Origin: Lactiplantibacillus xiangfangensis
GTDB lineage: Bacteria > Bacillota > Bacilli > Lactobacillales > Lactobacillaceae
DNA length: 64,000 bases
Assembly (NCBI RefSeq): GCF_001438845.1
Contig: NZ_JQCL01000080.1
Span: forward strand, 365,472-429,471
Direction of reading: 5' to 3'
Part shown: one piece after another, positions 60,770 through 64,000 of the stretch
How positions within the stretch are numbered: the stretch's first letter is position 1
Layout of the letters: each line of letters starts with the position of its first letter
Translations under genes and position numbers: made by a program
Notes under the pieces: generated by a model
Seen by the model: only the letters and a program-made list of their open reading frames with translations
Database searches by the model: none
Told to the model about the DNA's origin: nothing

Positions 60770-62203
60770 TTACCCTCTACTTTTAATAAAATCAAGCCAC
60801 AAACGTTTAAATTGAATCGCAACATTAGTTTTCAATAGGAATAGCCCAAATACAAATACTATCGTAGTCACAACGCTTTGTAAGATAAGTGAAATAAAAT
60901 ACTCACCTTCAATTTCAACCGGAAATATAATTTTTAAGAGTAGCGTTCCCACAAAAACGAGTAAATACTTGTATTGTCCTTTTAATACCGATCTTAACTG
61001 CAATTCATTTTTTACTAAGACCAGTCTAGATAGACAAATGACTGACTCAGTAATTAATAGGCTCACTGTGCCGCCATTAGCACCATACCGCCGAACTAAT
61101 ATCACATTTAAAATGATGTTTAATACGCCACCAAAATAGTATGGAACGGAAAACTTAGTAAATTCGCCCTTTGCTAACATGTATTGATTAGAAAAAACAC
61201 CGCCATAAGAAATCAAAACAATAATCGGGCTTATATAGAACATATTATTTACCATACTACGAAACCCCGCACCATAATACCAGAGTACAAATGATTGAGA
61301 ATTAACCATCATTAAACAGCATAAGAAAAGTGCTGCTACAAGCGTTATATCTAATGATAATTCGAATATCCGGTTAAACTGTTTTTCATTCTTAATAGCA
61401 GCTAATTTAGGCATTACAACGGTACTGGCAGATGTCAGTATTGTCACCACGATACGAGCAATTCTTTGTGATTGATCATAGTACGCTAATTGAGAAGCCC
61501 CAGCTATCCCACCAACCAAAACATCATCCAAGTTTGTATATAATTGTAGCGCAATCTGCGGTAACAAAAGTGCTAATGCAGATTTTAAATACCTTTGAGA
61601 TAACCGATTCAAATCACTATGTACTGTATCTGGTAACGCATGTTTTAGATTAGTCAAAAAAATCAGATTAGCAAGTAGGTTCGACCCGCTTAGTATTAGG
61701 ACATAAATCCATAGGTCACTGGGATTTTTAACCAATACAAAAATCAATCCCAAAGATAGCACTTTAATAAAAGTGTTTCGCAAGATGACCTTCTTGATTT
61801 CGCCAATTCCAACAAAAAACCACGAAATGTCCAGAGCATAACTAATTAAAAAAGGAACCTCCAACACATAATACAGTTTGTTTTTGTCCACAAACACTAA
61901 CGTAGAAATAACATACAATAAAATAACGATAACACCTGAGTATAACTGTAACTTCCAAAGTGCCCAAAAAGTTGCCCGTAATTTTTGCCGGCTGGCCTTA
62001 GCAATCTCACGTGCACCTAGCTGGTATAATCCAATCACAATAATAGTGCCAAAAAAATTTGCAACTGACGTAACTAATGCATTGACCCCAACACCATCTG
62101 TACCCAACACTCGTGAAACGTAGGGAATTGTGAGTAGTGGCACAAAAAGAATTAGCACCTGATATAAAGAATTATAGAAAATATTAGATACTGTTCTCTT
62201 CAC
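60770..62203 (-). CDS. Polysaccharide repeat-unit flippase (Wzx/RfbX type)
   Basis: 477 residues, start GTG 62203 behind AAGAGGGA. About 12-14 membrane helices; it opens VSNIFYNSLYQVLILFVPLL and contains PYVSRVLGTDGVG, a typical Wzx N-terminal segment. It flips undecaprenyl-linked polysaccharide units outward. AT-rich, and with TagB-like and glycosyltransferase remnants upstream it marks the end of a capsule (cps4-like) cluster, which in L. plantarum also follows fruA. Confidence 0.92.
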   Translation of the reverse strand: MKRTVSNIFYNSLYQVLILFVPLLTIPYVSRVLGTDGVGVNALVTSVANFFGTIIVIGLYQLGAREIAKASRQKLRATFWALWKLQLYSGVIVILLYVISTLVFVDKNKLYYVLEVPFLISYALDISWFFVGIGEIKKVILRNTFIKVLSLGLIFVLVKNPSDLWIYVLILSGSNLLANLIFLTNLKHALPDTVHSDLNRLSQRYLKSALALLLPQIALQLYTNLDDVLVGGIAGASQLAYYDQSQRIARIVVTILTSASTVVMPKLAAIKNEKQFNRIFELSLDITLVAALFLCCLMMVNSQSFVLWYYGAGFRSMVNNMFYISPIIVLISYGGVFSNQYMLAKGEFTKFSVPYYFGGVLNIILNVILVRRYGANGGTVSLLITESVICLSRLVLVKNELQLRSVLKGQYKYLLVFVGTLLLKIIFPVEIEGEYFISLILQSVVTTIVFVFGLFLLKTNVAIQFKRLWLDFIKSRG

Positions 62204-62533
62204 GTTTTTCCCTCTTCCTATTTAGTCGATTTTAGATTTTTCACTCAAATATGAACTAACTTTTGCACTGACATTAGCATCTGTTTTAGAATTAAATTTT
62301 CTTGCAAACAAGCATTCACTTTCCTCAATCATCTAAAAATCGTCTATTTTAATGTCTCTTGGTGCGCCAGAATGCCAGAATATCAAGCATTCAGTTCCAA
62401 CAAACGATTGTGTCTAATTTAATGCTTTCAACCTTGAATTAAATAAGCATGCTTTCCCATTTGGCTACGCTAACCTTTTTTCCACCATAATCCATAATTA
62501 TAACTATCCGTTGAACTTTTACGATTTAAGCTT
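62204..62533. other. Gap between wzx and the glycerophosphotransferase gene
   Basis: 330 bases, AT-rich, largely explained by the glycosyltransferase remnant (62222-62460). No intact gene; RBS of wzx at 62204-62215. Confidence 0.6.
62222..62460 (-). pseudogene. Remnant of a core-2/I-branching family glycosyltransferase
   Basis: On the minus strand an N-terminal scrap starts at ATG 62460 (MGKHAYLIQ, then TGA). It is soon followed by a C-terminal part: ECLIFWHSGAPRDIKIDDF in one frame, then a shift at TTTTTAG to MIEESECLFARKFNSKTD, ending at TAA 62222. The W-x-x-G-x-P ... D-F ... S-x-x-LFARKF arrangement matches the end of bacterial core-2/I-branching enzymes, and MGKHAYLI resembles their start. 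About 200 central codons are missing. Recognition is by memory of motifs. Confidence 0.65.
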
Positions 62534-63691
62534 TTACTCAATTAGGAGTCTTACGGCGTCACGTGTTGCCGTTCCATGTTCAAAACTTCCAAGTGATTGA
62601 TTCAAAGCACGTGTTCTGAGCATCAAATCATCAACAGTAGCTCGTTTCAAAAAAGCACTTAATTCATCTGGAGATTTAACACTTTTGATAGGCAACTTAT
62701 CGAGTTTCAAATACATCCCACGTTCCTTTACATAGTTAGCATAGTCATACATAAACAAAACAATGGGTTTATTTTTCAATGCATAATCAAAAAAGACCGA
62801 TGAATAGTCGGTTATTAGAAAATCCGTTACCTGCAATATTTCTTGCATCTCGAATCGAGTCGTAACATCAATGACGTTTCTTGAAAAACGTTGATTAATT
62901 TCGTTTTGATCAATCATTTTGCCAACATTGGGGTGAAAGTGAGTCAGTAAAACACATTTTTTGCCCGTCTTTTTTTCCATAATAGCAATAATTTTTTTAG
63001 GATTTAATAAATCAAGCTGTCTAAGGCCATTTTCATTCAACTTATTTCGAAAAGTTGGTGCATATGTGATTATGAAAGTATCCGTGGTGATATTAAGATC
63101 ATTTAAACTATTATTCACCTGGGGATTCGATTCAAGAAGACTATCATTACGTGGAATACCAATTTGCCGATACTTATTCGGATCAATCCCGAATGCGCTT
63201 CGATAGATCTCTTCGGAATACTGATTACCAATTAATAAAAATGTCACACTTGCATTATCCACGACACTATAATTCAAATAATGCTTAGGTAACTTGTCAC
63301 TCGCGTCGAATTCGATTCGTTTCAGCGGTGTCCCGTGCCATGTTTGTAAATAAATCTGGTCTTTTCTTAATTGGTAGACAATTTGCTTCTGGCTATTATC
63401 AATCAGATACTTTGAAGTCCAAAGTAAATAGATTGACAACACTGAATTAATTGCGACCGGTTGCACATACTCCGGAAAAACTTGGCGGGTCTTTTGGTTG
63501 TCATAAATCCAATAAATTTTCAAATCAGGTTGCTCATCATGGAGTCTTTCTGATATTAATTTAGGACTGTCATTATATAACCCGTAAAAGCTAGAAAATA
63601 AATACCTTTTTTTTAAGGGTAACCACCTAAACATCAAAGGTAAAATATTTCGAAGAACAAACTTTTTTACTTTTAAATAAAAAGCTACCAT
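62534..63691 (-). CDS. CDP-glycerol glycerophosphotransferase family protein (TagB/TagF-like)
   Basis: 385 residues. Conserved features of the family: TWHGTPLKRIEFD (about 118-130), IGIPRND (about 177-183), YAPTFRN (about 209-215) and FLITDYSSVFFDYA (about 298-311). It would add glycerol phosphate to a teichoic acid or capsular repeat. It overlaps the preceding gene's stop by seven bases and has a basic amphipathic N-terminus for membrane association. Part of the capsule cluster. Confidence 0.93.
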   Translation of the reverse strand: MVAFYLKVKKFVLRNILPLMFRWLPLKKRYLFSSFYGLYNDSPKLISERLHDEQPDLKIYWIYDNQKTRQVFPEYVQPVAINSVLSIYLLWTSKYLIDNSQKQIVYQLRKDQIYLQTWHGTPLKRIEFDASDKLPKHYLNYSVVDNASVTFLLIGNQYSEEIYRSAFGIDPNKYRQIGIPRNDSLLESNPQVNNSLNDLNITTDTFIITYAPTFRNKLNENGLRQLDLLNPKKIIAIMEKKTGKKCVLLTHFHPNVGKMIDQNEINQRFSRNVIDVTTRFEMQEILQVTDFLITDYSSVFFDYALKNKPIVLFMYDYANYVKERGMYLKLDKLPIKSVKSPDELSAFLKRATVDDLMLRTRALNQSLGSFEHGTATRDAVRLLIE

Positions 63692-63909
63692 ACCTCTAAC
63701 TCCTTAAATACCCAACTAGCAATTCTTGAACGTGCTAATTTAAAAGTTAGTCCAGGAAATTTCATCAGTGTCCTAATCATAGTTCTATAAATCACATTGT
63801 TTTTTTCCTTATCCTTTACCACAAGTCCACCATACTGACTAATGACGTTGTTACACTTTTTAAAATTCACAAGCTGTTGATTTTGCGATTCAACCAATGC
63901 CATCAACAT
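63685..63909 (-). CDS. Short gene or 3' end of a disrupted capsule gene
   Basis: 74 residues from ATG 63909 (ACGAGG eight bases upstream): MLMALVESQNQQLVNF ... MKFPGLTFKLARSRIASWVF. The frame stays open upstream for 15 more codons (to TGA at 63955-63957), reading QFRLVKQRYVYEAFR, which looks like coding sequence. The stop overlaps the next gene by seven bases, as real operon genes do. It may be a truncated glycosyltransferase or a complete small protein; not recognised. The window ends 91 bases upstream. Confidence 0.45.
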   Translation of the reverse strand: MLMALVESQNQQLVNFKKCNNVISQYGGLVVKDKEKNNVIYRTMIRTLMKFPGLTFKLARSRIASWVFKELEVW

Positions 63910-64000
63910 ACGAAAAGCCTCGTAAACATATCTTTGTTTTACGAGCCTGAATTGTCAAATCAAGTGCAACACTCACAACCCATTCTTATCAATTGGTCTA

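Overview
The window looks like a Lactiplantibacillus chromosome (L. plantarum group). The gene order lepA - dltDCBAX-dltE - dnaJ/dnaK/grpE/hrcA - ribF/truB - infB/nusA/rimP - polC/proS - rseP/cdsA/uppS - frr/pyrH/tsf/rpsB is that of lactobacilli. A 332-residue D-lactate dehydrogenase, a serine-hydrolase gene (dltE/pbpX2) opening the dlt operon, a mevalonate-pathway HMG-CoA synthase and a fruRKA operon followed by a capsule locus all fit this genus. From memory LdhD is close to, but not identical with, the L. plantarum protein, so a sister species is possible. Species assignment is inference. No phage, insertion sequence or CRISPR array was seen.

Layout. 1-7.3 kb: 3'-truncated lepA and the six-gene D-alanylation operon (dltE-dltX-dltA-dltB-dltC-dltD, minus strand), which loads D-alanine on teichoic acids and includes a likely D-Ala-LTA esterase. 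7.8-12.9 kb: hrcA-grpE-dnaK-dnaJ under two CIRCE operators. 13-17.2 kb: truB-ribF-budA, then an Rrf2 regulator with an NmrA-type oxidoreductase. 17.3-22.8 kb: rimP-nusA-ylxR-ylxQ-infB-rbfA with a leader hairpin that resembles an attenuator. 22.9-32.1 kb: uppS-cdsA-rseP-proS-polC. 32.1-35.5 kb: rpsB-tsf and pyrH-frr. 35.6-43.9 kb: housekeeping and stress genes (HAD hydrolase, ldhD, trmN6/GIY-YIG, plsC, yneF, ynzC/lexA, AlkD, mvaS). 44-47.4 kb: an AT-richer patch of small orphan genes around a tRNA-Ser(CGA), including a PTS EIIA-like protein without active-site histidines and a gene-poor stretch with relic-like structure. 47.5-54.4 kb: rnz-SDR-lapA-recJ-apt and obgE. 54.5-58.3 kb: fructose operon fruR-fruK-fruA with helically phased TTTTG repeats over its promoter. 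58.4-60.6 kb: two exported proteins of uncertain role. 60.8-64 kb: AT-rich end of a capsule/teichoic polysaccharide cluster with a Wzx flippase, a collapsed core-2/I-branching-type glycosyltransferase pseudogene, a CDP-glycerol glycerophosphotransferase and a truncated or cut-off upstream gene.

Most of the window is conserved core genome. The points most worth a second look are the phased FruR repeats, the rimP leader, the EIIA-like orphan, the tandem repeats inside IF2, the duplicated CIRCE layout, the relic region downstream of apt and the decayed capsule gene. I did not find a convincing wholly new multi-gene system.
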